A DNA stretch of 42,496 nucleotides from Pseudomonas plecoglossicida NBRC 103162 = DSM 15088 (lineage in GTDB: Bacteria > Pseudomonadota > Gammaproteobacteria > Pseudomonadales > Pseudomonadaceae). A program made the translations under genes and the position numbers. The stretch spans positions 1 to 42,496 of the forward strand of contig NZ_BBIV01000051.1 in assembly GCF_000730665.1 (NCBI RefSeq), given 5' to 3'. Shown piece after piece: positions 7,926-17,375 of the stretch (position 1 is its first letter; each line of letters opens with the position of its first letter). The notes beneath the pieces were generated by a model. That model searched no databases. It saw nothing but the letters and a program-made list of their open reading frames with translations, and was not told where the DNA came from.

Positions 7926-7951
7926 GTGGGAGCCGGCTTGCCGGCTCCCAC
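7926..7951. repeat. REP palindrome
   Basis: Perfect 12-base arms GTGGGAGCCGGC and complement around a TT centre, the P. putida-type REP core. Confidence 0.8.
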
Positions 7952-8072
7952 AGGTACGTCGCTGCGGGCGCGGCGATGTTGCCTGATGACGCCCAGAGAA
8001 AACTCCCGCACACTGCGGAAAAAATCCCAAGCCCGGTGCCCCTGCCGTGAGGTGGCACAGCTGGAGTAGAAG

Positions 8073-9986
<1,914 letters not shown>

Positions 9987-9987
9987 C

Positions 9988-11721
9988 ATGGGCGGCTTGT
10001 TCGCAAGGCTGGTGGAGTCCAGCAACCCTGTGCTCATGCGCCAGGCCCTGGCCTGGCTGTATGGTTTCGTACGTCCGCAGCGGCGCGCCATCGGCGTGTT
10101 GCTAGGTCTGTCCCTGGGCGCATCGCTGCTGGCGCTGGCGCAACCCTGGCTGGTCAAGACCCTGATCGACGAGGGCCTGCTGGCCAAGGACTACCAGACC
10201 CTCTGGCACATGGCGGCGATCATGATCGGCGCCGGTCTGCTCGGCACGGTGCTGGCCGGGGTCAACCGCTACCTGCACACGCGGCTGTCCGGGCGCATTC
10301 TGTTCGCCCTGCGCGACGACCTGTATCGCCACCTGCAACGGTTGTCGCCGACGTTCTACGGACGCCGGCGCACGGGCGACATTCTTTCCCGGCTCGATGG
10401 CGACGTCGCCGAAATCCAGCGCTTTGCCGTGGATTCGCTGTTCTCGGCAGTGTCCGCAGTGATCGGCCTGATCGGCTCGGTGGCCTTGATGCTGATGCTG
10501 TCCTGGCAACTGTCGCTGTTGCTGGCGCTGCTGATCCCGATCGAGGTGCTGTGGCTGCGCTGGATGCGGCGAAAGGTCGAGCGCGAGGTGCGCAGCCTGC
10601 GCGAGCGTTCGGCGGACGTGTCGTCGTTCCTGGTCGAGACGCTGCCGGCGATGAAATTCATCCAGGCTGCCGGCCAGCAAGACCGCGAAGCCGGGCGCCT
10701 GGATCAGCTGGGCCAAGGCTACATGCGCCAGCTGCTCAAGGTGCAGGTCACCGAGTTCTTCACCCAGGCGATCCCCGGCACCCTGACCTCATGGTGCCGC
10801 GCCTGTGCGTTCCTGGTGGGCGGCTGGTGGGTGATCCAGGGGACCTGGCAACTGGGCGCGCTGATTGCCTTTTCCACCTACATGGGCATGGCCGTCGGCC
10901 CGGTGCAGAGCCTGTTGGGGCTGTATGTGGCGGTACAGCGCATGGCGGTGAGCCTGGGCCGGGTCATGGAGCTGAAGCAGGAAGCCGTGGCGGTACACGA
11001 GGCCGCCGAGCCCTGTCCGATGCCGCAAGGGCCTGGCGAACTGCGCCTGGAAGGTGTGCGCTTTGCCCATGACGGCCGCCAGGGCGCGGTGCTGGACGGC
11101 GTGGACGCCTGCCTGCCGGCTGGCCTGAAGGTGGCCATCAGCGGCGCCTCGGGCGTGGGCAAGTCGACCCTGATCGACCTGCTGCAGCGCTTCTACGACC
11201 CGGACGCCGGGCGCATCCTGCTCGATGGCGCCGACTTGCGTGAACTCGACCTGGCCGCCGTGCGCCAACGCATCGCGGTGGTCAGCCAGGACATCGTGCT
11301 GTTCCGTGGCACGCTGGCGCAGAACCTCGCCTACGGCGCACCCCAGGCCAGCCGCGAGGCGCTCGAGCGGGTGGTGCGCCTGGCGCACCTGGATGCCTTG
11401 GTGGAGAGCCTGCCGCTGGGCCTGGACGGCCTGCTCGGTGAGCGCGGCCAGCAGCTCTCCGGCGGTCAGAAACAACGCATCGCCATTGCCCGTGCGGTGC
11501 TCCAGGCACCGTCGATCCTGGTGCTGGACGAAGCCACCTCGGCGGTCGACGAGACCACCGAGCGCGAAGTGATCGCCGCCATCGACGAACTGTTCGCCGG
11601 GCGCACGCGCATTCTTATCAGCCACCGCGCTTCGACCCTGGCCGATGCCGACCTGCATCTGCATCTGCAGGGTGGGCAGCTGCAGGTGTTGCCTGCGCAG
11701 GCCATCAAGCATGGCCGGTGA
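9988..11721 (+). CDS. qhpF: ABC transporter for quinohemoprotein amine dehydrogenase maturation, QhpF-like (577 aa)
   Basis: Half-size ABC exporter with an N-terminal six-helix membrane domain (about residues 20-320) and a C-terminal ATPase with Walker A GASGVGKST, signature LSGGQKQR and Walker B ILVLDEATSAVDE. In Paracoccus denitrificans the equivalent QhpF exports the cross-linked gamma subunit to the periplasm after its leader is removed. The start at 9988 lies one base after the regulator stop codon, and the 3' end overlaps qhpE by 11 bases, so translation is probably coupled. The function is assigned from the unmistakable qhp neighbourhood; on its own the sequence would only say type I ABC exporter. 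Confidence 0.88.
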   Translation: MGGLFARLVESSNPVLMRQALAWLYGFVRPQRRAIGVLLGLSLGASLLALAQPWLVKTLIDEGLLAKDYQTLWHMAAIMIGAGLLGTVLAGVNRYLHTRLSGRILFALRDDLYRHLQRLSPTFYGRRRTGDILSRLDGDVAEIQRFAVDSLFSAVSAVIGLIGSVALMLMLSWQLSLLLALLIPIEVLWLRWMRRKVEREVRSLRERSADVSSFLVETLPAMKFIQAAGQQDREAGRLDQLGQGYMRQLLKVQVTEFFTQAIPGTLTSWCRACAFLVGGWWVIQGTWQLGALIAFSTYMGMAVGPVQSLLGLYVAVQRMAVSLGRVMELKQEAVAVHEAAEPCPMPQGPGELRLEGVRFAHDGRQGAVLDGVDACLPAGLKVAISGASGVGKSTLIDLLQRFYDPDAGRILLDGADLRELDLAAVRQRIAVVSQDIVLFRGTLAQNLAYGAPQASREALERVVRLAHLDALVESLPLGLDGLLGERGQQLSGGQKQRIAIARAVLQAPSILVLDEATSAVDETTEREVIAAIDELFAGRTRILISHRASTLADADLHLHLQGGQLQVLPAQAIKHGR

Positions 11722-12388
11722 AGTGCTGGTCGGGCTGATCGACAGCGGTTGCAGCGCCGCACAGGGCGAGGGGCTGCGCGCCGCACGGCGGTTCTGGCTG
11801 GAACAGGGCATGCTGCGCGAGGGCGAGCCGCACCCCGATCGCCTGGGCCATGGCAGCGCCGTGCTGGCGCGCCTGCAGGCCGAGGCGGGCGGGGTGGCGC
11901 TGCTGCTGGCCCAGGTGTTTGGCGATCAGGGCAGCACCAGCGCCTTGCAAGTGGCCGCGGCGTTGCTGTGGCTGGCCGAGCAGGGCGCCACGCTGGTCAA
12001 CCTCAGCCTTGGCTTGCAGCAGGACCGCCCGGTGCTGCGCCAGGCCTGCGCCGAAGTGCAGGCCGCTGGCGTGCTGCTGTGCGCATCGAGCCCCGCCCAG
12101 GGTGCTGCGGTGTACCCGGCGAGCTATCCCGGGGTGATCCGCATCACCGGCGATGCCCGCTGCGCGCCCGGCCAGTGGTCGTGGCTGGGCAGCGCCCAGG
12201 CCGATTTCGGTGGGCATGTCGGCGAGCGCGGCATGGCCGGCGCCAGCCTTGGTTGCGCAGCGGTTACCGGGCGTATTGCCGGGCTGTTGCAGCAACGGCC
12301 TGGTCTTGACCGCGAGCAGGTGCTGGCCTGGCTGCAGGGGCACGCCAGTTTCATCGGCCCGGAGCGGCGGGGGGCTGGGGATGCCTGA
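11711..12388 (+). CDS. qhpE: Subtilisin-like serine protease QhpE, gamma-subunit leader peptidase (225 aa)
   Basis: Small S8-family protease without a signal peptide, so cytoplasmic. In Paracoccus QhpE removes the leader of the gamma subunit QhpC after cross-linking. The catalytic triad is visible: Asp11 in GLIDSG, His47 in LGHGSAV and Ser179 in GASLGCA. At the usual oxyanion-hole position the protein has LLCASSPAQG rather than the family AAGN, so the conserved Asn appears absent. The ATG at 11711 overlaps the end of qhpF, and the stop overlaps the start of qhpG by 8 bases. At 225 residues it is near the minimum for a subtilisin fold. Confidence 0.88.
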   Translation: MAGEVLVGLIDSGCSAAQGEGLRAARRFWLEQGMLREGEPHPDRLGHGSAVLARLQAEAGGVALLLAQVFGDQGSTSALQVAAALLWLAEQGATLVNLSLGLQQDRPVLRQACAEVQAAGVLLCASSPAQGAAVYPASYPGVIRITGDARCAPGQWSWLGSAQADFGGHVGERGMAGASLGCAAVTGRIAGLLQQRPGLDREQVLAWLQGHASFIGPERRGAGDA

Positions 12389-13673
12389 ACCACGCATTCT
12401 GGTGCTGGGTGCCGGTCCTGCCGGGGCCGCCACGGCCATTGGCCTGCGCCGTCTGGGTTACCCGGTCACCGTTGTGTCCGACTGGCGGCGTTTCGCGGCG
12501 CTGGAAGGGGTGTCGCAACGGGTGCTGGACGGGCTGCGCCATGCCGGGCTCGGCGACGCCCTGGCCAAGGCGGCGATGCCCGCCAGCCGCGAGGTGCGCT
12601 GGAATGGCCAGCACCTGCGCATGAACCAGGAGTTTTTGCTCGACCGGCAAAGCTTTGACCGCGCCTTGCGCGATGATCTGGCGCGGGCGGGCGTGTCGCT
12701 GGTGGAGGGGCGTGTCCGCGACGTTTCGCGCGCCGAGGGCCACTGCGTCCGGCTGGACGATGGGCAGGTGCTTGAAGCCGAATTTCTGGTCGAGGCCCGT
12801 GGTCGCCAGGCGCCCTTGGCCGCTGACCGCTTGCGCGGCCCCGAGACGGTCAGCTTGCTCAACCTCTGGCAAGGCGAACCCGGCGCCCCGGCTTCGGCGG
12901 TGGAGAGCCTCGACGATGGCTGGGCGTGGATGGCGAGGTTGGCCGATGGCCGATGCTACTGGCAGATCACCCAGAACGCCGAAGGGCTGCCGGGCAAGGC
13001 AGCCCTGGCGGACTACTGCGCGCAGCGCCGACGTGCCTCTGCCTTGGTGGCCGAAATGTTCGGCGCCGCTGCGTTCGAACCTGCGCAAGTGCATGCCCGC
13101 AGCAGCACGGCGATCCTCGCCGGCGAGTGCGTGGGGGACGACTGGATCCGTGTGGGGGATGCTGCCATGGCGGTTGACCCACTGTCGGGGAACGGGATCT
13201 TCCAATCGTTGTCTTCGGCGCTGCAGGCGCCTGTGGTGGTCAACACGCTGCTGCGCAGGCCTGAGCGTGCCGAGCTGGCCCAGCGCTTCCACCAGCAGCG
13301 GGTCGAGCAGCTGTTCTTGCGCTTTGCGCGGATAGGGCGGGATTTCTATGGGCAGGAGCAGGCGCGGGCGGGGCTGGCGTTCTGGGCGCGGCGGCGGGGC
13401 TGGCCGGATGCGCAACCGCTGCACCTTGAGGCGGATTGGTCGGCAGTGCGGGTGGATAAGCGGCCCGTGTTGCGCGATGGCCTGGTGGATGAGGCCGAAG
13501 TGGTGGTGACGGCGGACCAGCCGTTGGGGGTCTGGCACCTGCAGGCGGTGGAGTTGGCACCGATTGTGCGGGGGCTTTGCGGGGGGCGGGGCGTTGATGA
13601 GGTGCTGAAAGATTTGCCGTTGCCGCAGCAGGGCATGGTGCGGCGGTGGCTGGTAGGGCAGGGGTACGGCTGA
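12381..13673 (+). CDS. qhpG: FAD-dependent monooxygenase QhpG for CTQ cofactor biogenesis (430 aa)
   Basis: Flavoprotein with an N-terminal Rossmann motif GAGPAG (10-15) and a second FAD-binding segment near VGDAAMAVDPLSGNGI, the layout of tryptophan-halogenase-like and PHBH-type monooxygenases. In the Paracoccus system QhpG hydroxylates the tryptophan that becomes the cysteine tryptophylquinone (CTQ) of the gamma subunit. The ATG at 12381 overlaps the end of qhpE; an alternative far-upstream start would run through qhpE and is rejected. It is the last gene of the regulator-qhpF-qhpE-qhpG unit and ends at a strong hairpin shared with the convergent aldehyde dehydrogenase gene. Confidence 0.87.
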   Translation: MPEPRILVLGAGPAGAATAIGLRRLGYPVTVVSDWRRFAALEGVSQRVLDGLRHAGLGDALAKAAMPASREVRWNGQHLRMNQEFLLDRQSFDRALRDDLARAGVSLVEGRVRDVSRAEGHCVRLDDGQVLEAEFLVEARGRQAPLAADRLRGPETVSLLNLWQGEPGAPASAVESLDDGWAWMARLADGRCYWQITQNAEGLPGKAALADYCAQRRRASALVAEMFGAAAFEPAQVHARSSTAILAGECVGDDWIRVGDAAMAVDPLSGNGIFQSLSSALQAPVVVNTLLRRPERAELAQRFHQQRVEQLFLRFARIGRDFYGQEQARAGLAFWARRRGWPDAQPLHLEADWSAVRVDKRPVLRDGLVDEAEVVVTADQPLGVWHLQAVELAPIVRGLCGGRGVDEVLKDLPLPQQGMVRRWLVGQGYG

Positions 13674-13721
13674 GGTTGTCGGGTGTTGCCAGGTGCATGG
13701 CTTGGGTTTTGTGGTGGGGCG

Positions 13722-13755
13722 GAGATCGAGCGCCGCCCGCGCGGCGCTCGATCTC
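13722..13755. terminator. Long hairpin between convergent qhpG and aldehyde dehydrogenase genes
   Basis: Perfect 15-base arms GAGATCGAGCGCCGC and complement surround a four-base loop CCGC. It lies between two convergent stop codons and could act as a bidirectional terminator. There is no T-run. The arm sequence reappears at the very end of the window (42487-42496), suggesting a dispersed palindrome rather than a unique site. Confidence 0.6.
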
Positions 13756-13776
13756 ACAGACGCCAAGCCTCTCAGA

Positions 13777-15270
13777 TCAGAGCTTGATCAACACCGACTT
13801 CAGCTCGGTGTAATGCTCGATCGCCGCCGCCCCCATTTCACGCCCCACCCCGGACATCTTGTAACCCCCGAACGGCAAGGCCGGGTCCAGCGCGCTGTGG
13901 CAGTTGACCCATACCGACCCGGACTTGATCCGCGGGATCATCCGGTGCACCGCCGCCAGGTCGTTGGACCAGATGCTCGCGCCAAGCCCGTATGGGTTGT
14001 CGTTGGCCATGCCGATCACCTCGTCGAGGTCATCGAACGGCATCGCCACCAGCACCGGGCCGAAGATTTCTTCCTGCACCAGGCGATGGCGCTGGTCGAC
14101 GTCGACGATCACCGTCGGCTTGACGAAGTAACCCGGGCCAAAGCCTTCGCCACCGCAGGCAATGGTCGCGCCCAGCTCGCGGCCCAGCTCGATGTAGCCG
14201 GTGACCCGGTCCTGCTGCTTGGCCGAGATCAGCGGGCCCATCTGCACGGCAGGGTCCAGGCCGCTGCCCAGCTTCATGCCGTTGGCGATGCCGGCGATGT
14301 CGGCGATCACGTTGTCGAAGTGTTTGCGGTGCACGTACAGACGCGAACCTGCGCAGCACACCTGGCCCTGGTTGAAGAAGATCGCCGTGGCGGCGCCGGC
14401 GGCGGCCTGCTGCAGGTCGGCGTCGGGCATGACGATGGTCGGTGACTTGCCGCCCAGTTCGAGGGTGACGCGGGTCATGTTGTCCATCGCCGCCTTGCCG
14501 ATCAGCTTGCCGACCTCGGTGGAGCCGGTGAAGGTCAGCTTGTCCACGCCCGGGTGGCGGCTCAGTGCGGCGCCGGCATTCAGGCCAGTGCCGGTGATGA
14601 CGTTGAGCACGCCGGCCGGGTAGCCGGCTTCGTCCACCAGCTCGGCGAGCTTGAGCGCGGTCAGCGGGGTTTCGTCGGCCGGTTTGAGCACCACGGTACA
14701 GCCGGTGGCCAGCGCCGGGCCGAGCTTCCAGCAGGCCAGCAGCAGCGGGAAGTTCCAGGCGACGATGGCGCCGACCACGCCCACCGCCTCGCGGCGCACG
14801 AAACCATGGAACTGGTCGTTGGGCATCAACGGCATCGACGCCTCGACGGTGCTACCCTCGATCTTGGTGGCCCAACCGGCCATGTAGCGCAAGAAGTCGA
14901 TGGCCAGTTGCACGTCCATGACCTTGGCCACACCGGCGCTCTTGCCGTTGTTCAGGCATTCCAGCTCGGCCAGCTGCTGCGCGTCGCGCTCCATCAGGTC
15001 GGCCAGGCGCCACAGCAGGTTCTGCCGCTCGCGCGGGCGCATCCGGCTCCAGGCCGAGTCGTCGAACGCCTGGCGCGCGGCGCGCACGGCGCGGTCGACG
15101 TCTTCGGCTTCGGCGGCCGGCACTTCGCCGAGCACCTCGCCGGTGGCCGGGTTGCGGAACGACAGGGTGCGACCGCTGGCGGCGTCCTGCCAGTCGGCGC
15201 CGATGCGCATCTTCAGCTTGCGCTCCAGGAAAGCGCGGGTGGCGGGCAGGATGGGCAGTTCGGAAAGCAT
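13777..15270 (-). CDS. NAD(P)-dependent aldehyde dehydrogenase (phenylacetaldehyde dehydrogenase type, 497 aa)
   Basis: Class 1/2 aldehyde dehydrogenase expected to oxidise the aldehyde released by the amine dehydrogenase (for example phenylacetaldehyde) to the acid in the cytoplasm. Visible residues are Asn173 in AWNFP, the cofactor motif FTGSTEVG (247-254), catalytic Glu271 in LELGGK and catalytic Cys305 in NQGQVCCAGS. The length is normal for the family. I chose the ATG at 15270, which has AGAGG upstream and a canonical sigma-54 promoter ending some 40 bases before it. An upstream extension of the frame runs through promoter and REP sequence. In P. putida U the equivalent cluster gene is a phenylacetaldehyde dehydrogenase; substrate identity here is inferred from context. 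Confidence 0.9.
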   Translation of the reverse strand: MLSELPILPATRAFLERKLKMRIGADWQDAASGRTLSFRNPATGEVLGEVPAAEAEDVDRAVRAARQAFDDSAWSRMRPRERQNLLWRLADLMERDAQQLAELECLNNGKSAGVAKVMDVQLAIDFLRYMAGWATKIEGSTVEASMPLMPNDQFHGFVRREAVGVVGAIVAWNFPLLLACWKLGPALATGCTVVLKPADETPLTALKLAELVDEAGYPAGVLNVITGTGLNAGAALSRHPGVDKLTFTGSTEVGKLIGKAAMDNMTRVTLELGGKSPTIVMPDADLQQAAAGAATAIFFNQGQVCCAGSRLYVHRKHFDNVIADIAGIANGMKLGSGLDPAVQMGPLISAKQQDRVTGYIELGRELGATIACGGEGFGPGYFVKPTVIVDVDQRHRLVQEEIFGPVLVAMPFDDLDEVIGMANDNPYGLGASIWSNDLAAVHRMIPRIKSGSVWVNCHSALDPALPFGGYKMSGVGREMGAAAIEHYTELKSVLIKL

Positions 15271-15308
15271 GGGGCGGTGCCTCTTGTCATTGGATGTGAC
15301 GGGGATGG

Positions 15309-15324
15309 CGCAATGGCCGTGCCA
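15309..15324 (-). promoter_or_regulatory. Sigma-54 promoter of the aldehyde dehydrogenase gene
   Basis: Minus-strand sequence TGGCACGGCCATTGCG matches 15 of 16 consensus positions. Predicted initiation near 15298 would give a leader of about 28 bases before the ATG at 15270. Confidence 0.85.
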
Positions 15325-15410
15325 AGGTGCTGCAATGGGCGCAAAGGCCTGTGCTGCCTTGGGTTTGCCCGTGTGCAAAGGTGCGATTGCGTGGTTGCGC
15401 TGTTGCACTT

Positions 15411-15448
15411 TGAGACGGTGTGAGACGGTGCTGAAACAGTGTCTGTGA
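15411..15448. promoter_or_regulatory. Candidate activator site cluster for the aldehyde dehydrogenase promoter
   Basis: Two exact tandem 10-base repeats TGAGACGGTG (15411-15420 and 15421-15430) are followed in phase by CTGAAACAGT and GTCTGTGA. The 10-base spacing places all motifs on one DNA face. It lies about 90-125 bases upstream of the leftward -24 box, the usual enhancer distance. A related cluster lies near the other promoter, so both are likely bound by the cluster's sigma-54 activator. Confidence 0.6.
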
Positions 15449-15453
15449 GGGCC

Positions 15454-15541
15454 AATCGCCGGCAAGCCGGCTCCCACAGGTACCCCGCAACCCTCAAGCG
15501 CTGTGGGGTACCTTGTGGGAGCTGGCTTGCCAGCGATGGCC
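15454..15541. repeat. Inverted pair of REP elements (BIME-like)
   Basis: AATCGCCGGCAAGCCGGCTCCCACAGG-type copy (15454-15480) and an inverted, slightly diverged copy (15514-15541) enclose an inner inverted repeat GGTACCCC/GGGGTACC. The whole unit can form a long hairpin and separates the two putative activator clusters. Confidence 0.75.
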
Positions 15542-15554
15542 TTTGCAGCAAGCC

Positions 15555-15584
15555 CTGTCTCAACCTGAAACACGCTGTCTCGAA
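15555..15584. promoter_or_regulatory. Candidate activator site cluster for the qhpA promoter
   Basis: CTGTCTCAAC, CTGAAACACG and CTGTCTCGAA follow one another at exactly 10-base spacing. CTGTCTCA is close to the complement of the TGAGACGG repeat at 15411-15430, and CTGAAACA occurs in both clusters. It lies about 90-115 bases upstream of the qhpA -24 box. Confidence 0.6.
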
Positions 15585-15670
15585 ATGGCACGGTCCAACT
15601 CGCCCCGGTCACCTGTCCGGCGACATTGGAAACCCCCTAAAACCCTGAAATACAACGATTTATCAGCATC

Positions 15671-15686
15671 TGGCACAGTTTCTGTA
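15671..15686 (+). promoter_or_regulatory. Sigma-54-like promoter of the qhpADCB operon
   Basis: TGGCACAGTTTCTGTA has a perfect -24 box, but its -12 box (CTGT for TTGC) deviates. Position, orientation and the upstream motif cluster support it. Predicted initiation near 15697 gives a leader of about 65 bases. Confidence 0.6.
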
Positions 15687-15761
15687 TCACAACCGTCACA
15701 TGCACACCTGCTGTACCAAAGCGTGCGAAAACGATAAGAACAACACCGTGGAGGTCTGACC

Positions 15762-17327
15762 TTGAAGACGACTCGACTCCGGCGACATGCGGGCAAACTG
15801 GCGCTTGTCGCCGCCGCACTGCTGGGTACCCAGGCCATGGCGGCCGACCAGGGCCCGAGCCTGTTGCAGAACAAGTGCATGGGGTGCCATACCCCTGAGG
15901 GCAACGATACCTACAGCCGCATCAGCCACCAGCGCAAGACGCCCGAAGGCTGGCTGATGAGCATCGCCCGCATGCAGATCATGCATGGCCTGCAGATCAG
16001 TGACGACGACCGTCGCACCCTGGTCAAGTACCTGGCCGACAAGCAGGGCCTGGCGCCGAGCGAGACCGATGGCGTGCGCTACGCCATGGAGCGCCGGCTG
16101 AACACGGTCGAGAACTTCGACAGCATGCTCAGCGAAACCTGCGGTCGCTGCCACTCCGGCGCCCGTGTCGCCCTGCAGCGTCGCCCGGCGCAGGAATGGG
16201 AACACCTGATCAACTTCCACCTCGGCCAGTGGCCGTCCCTCGAATACCAGGCCCAGGCCCGCGACCGCGACTGGCTGAACATCGCCCTGAAACAGGTGGT
16301 GCCGGAACTGGCCAAGCGCTACCCGCTGGAAAGCCCGGCCTGGACCCAATGGCAGAAGGCCAAGCCCAAGGCTGATGCACTGCCGGGGCAGTGGGCGTTC
16401 AGCGGCCACATGCTGGCCAAGGGCGATGTGCGTGGGGTGATGTCGGTCAGCGCAGACCAAGGCGACAGCTTCAAGGTCGAAGTCAAAGGCACCTACGCCG
16501 ACGGCACGCCGTTCAACGGCAGTGGCACGGCGATCCTCTACAACGGCTACGAGTGGCGCGGCAACGTCAAGGTTGGCGAGGCCAATCTGCGCCAGGTCTT
16601 CTCGGCGCTGGATGGCGAGATGAAGGGTCGCATGTTCGAGGCCGATCATGACGAGCGCGGGCTGGACTTCACGGCCGCGAAAGAAGGCAAGGTGCGCCTG
16701 CTGGCGGTGCAACCGGCGTTCATCAAGGCTGGCGGCGAAAGCGAGATCAGCCTGGTCGGTACTGGCCTTGCCGGCAAGCCGGACCTGGGCGCGGGTGTCG
16801 AAGTGACCGAAGTGCTCGAGCAGACGCCGACCCTGGTACGGGTCAAGGCGCGCGCCGCCGCCGATGCCAAGCCTGGCCAGCGCGACGTCGCGGTCGGAGA
16901 CTTGAAGGGCATCAACCTGGCGGTCTATGACAAGGTCGAGGAAGTCAAGGTGGTGCCGGCCTTCTCCATTGCCCGCATCGGCGAGAATGGCGCTTCGGTA
17001 CCGAAGGTCCAGGGCCGTTTCGAGGCCGAGGCCTGGGGCAAGGACGCCAGCGGCCAGCCGCTGCGCATCGGCTACCTGCCGGCGACCTGGAAGGTCGAAC
17101 CGTTCAACGAACGTGCAGTCGAGGACGAAGACGTCAAGTTCGCCGGCACGATGCAGGCCGACGGCGTGTTCGTGCCAGGCGGCGCGGGGCCGAACCCGGC
17201 GCGCAAGATGATGACCAACAACGCCGGCAACCTGAAGGTCGTCGCCACCCTGGCTGACGGCGGCCAGACGGGCGAGGGGCACTTGATCGTCACCGTTCAG
17301 CGCTGGAACAACCCGCCCTTGCCATAA
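15762..17327 (+). CDS. qhpA: Quinohemoprotein amine dehydrogenase alpha subunit, dihaem cytochrome c (521 aa)
   Basis: Largest subunit of the periplasmic quinohemoprotein amine dehydrogenase, carrying two c-type haems that pass electrons from the CTQ cofactor to external acceptors. A signal peptide (MKTTRLRRHAGKLALVAAAL.., cleavage near residue 27) precedes CMGCH (39-43) and CGRCH (127-131). Beta-rich domains follow to the C-terminus. The length fits the known alpha subunit. The start codon is TTG at 15762, preceded by GGAGG at 15750-15754 with ideal spacing; no ATG gives a complete signal peptide. It is the first gene of the qhpA-D-C-B operon. The P. putida U name for this gene group is pea. 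Confidence 0.95.
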   Translation: MKTTRLRRHAGKLALVAAALLGTQAMAADQGPSLLQNKCMGCHTPEGNDTYSRISHQRKTPEGWLMSIARMQIMHGLQISDDDRRTLVKYLADKQGLAPSETDGVRYAMERRLNTVENFDSMLSETCGRCHSGARVALQRRPAQEWEHLINFHLGQWPSLEYQAQARDRDWLNIALKQVVPELAKRYPLESPAWTQWQKAKPKADALPGQWAFSGHMLAKGDVRGVMSVSADQGDSFKVEVKGTYADGTPFNGSGTAILYNGYEWRGNVKVGEANLRQVFSALDGEMKGRMFEADHDERGLDFTAAKEGKVRLLAVQPAFIKAGGESEISLVGTGLAGKPDLGAGVEVTEVLEQTPTLVRVKARAAADAKPGQRDVAVGDLKGINLAVYDKVEEVKVVPAFSIARIGENGASVPKVQGRFEAEAWGKDASGQPLRIGYLPATWKVEPFNERAVEDEDVKFAGTMQADGVFVPGGAGPNPARKMMTNNAGNLKVVATLADGGQTGEGHLIVTVQRWNNPPLP

Positions 17328-17375
17328 GGGCCGGTTGCCAAGCGTGTTCAACGGATCGATTACTCGGAGGTCGCC

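Larger units (their letters stand above)
7673..8072. other. Divergent intergenic region between the curlin-like operon and the sigma-54 activator gene
   Basis: This 400-base gap holds the sigma-54 promoter at 7728-7743, an AT-rich run just upstream of it (7746-7757), a perfect palindrome at 7823-7838, and a REP palindrome at 7926-7951. I see no convincing promoter for the rightward regulator gene. A TGGCAC at 8053 lacks a -12 box and lies too near its start codon to serve. Confidence 0.7.
15271..15761. other. Divergent control region between the aldehyde dehydrogenase gene and qhpA
   Basis: This 491-base gap contains, from left to right, a leftward sigma-54 promoter (15309-15324), a motif cluster (15411-15448), a pair of inverted REP elements (15454-15541), a second motif cluster (15555-15584), and a rightward sigma-54-like promoter (15671-15686). 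The arrangement is roughly symmetrical, with each promoter having its own motif cluster about 90-125 bases upstream and the REP pair in the middle. Confidence 0.75.

Noticed and set aside
8053..8068. TGGCAC as a sigma-54 promoter for the regulator gene
   Set aside because: No -12 TTGC element at the right spacing, and initiation would fall at or beyond the start codon.
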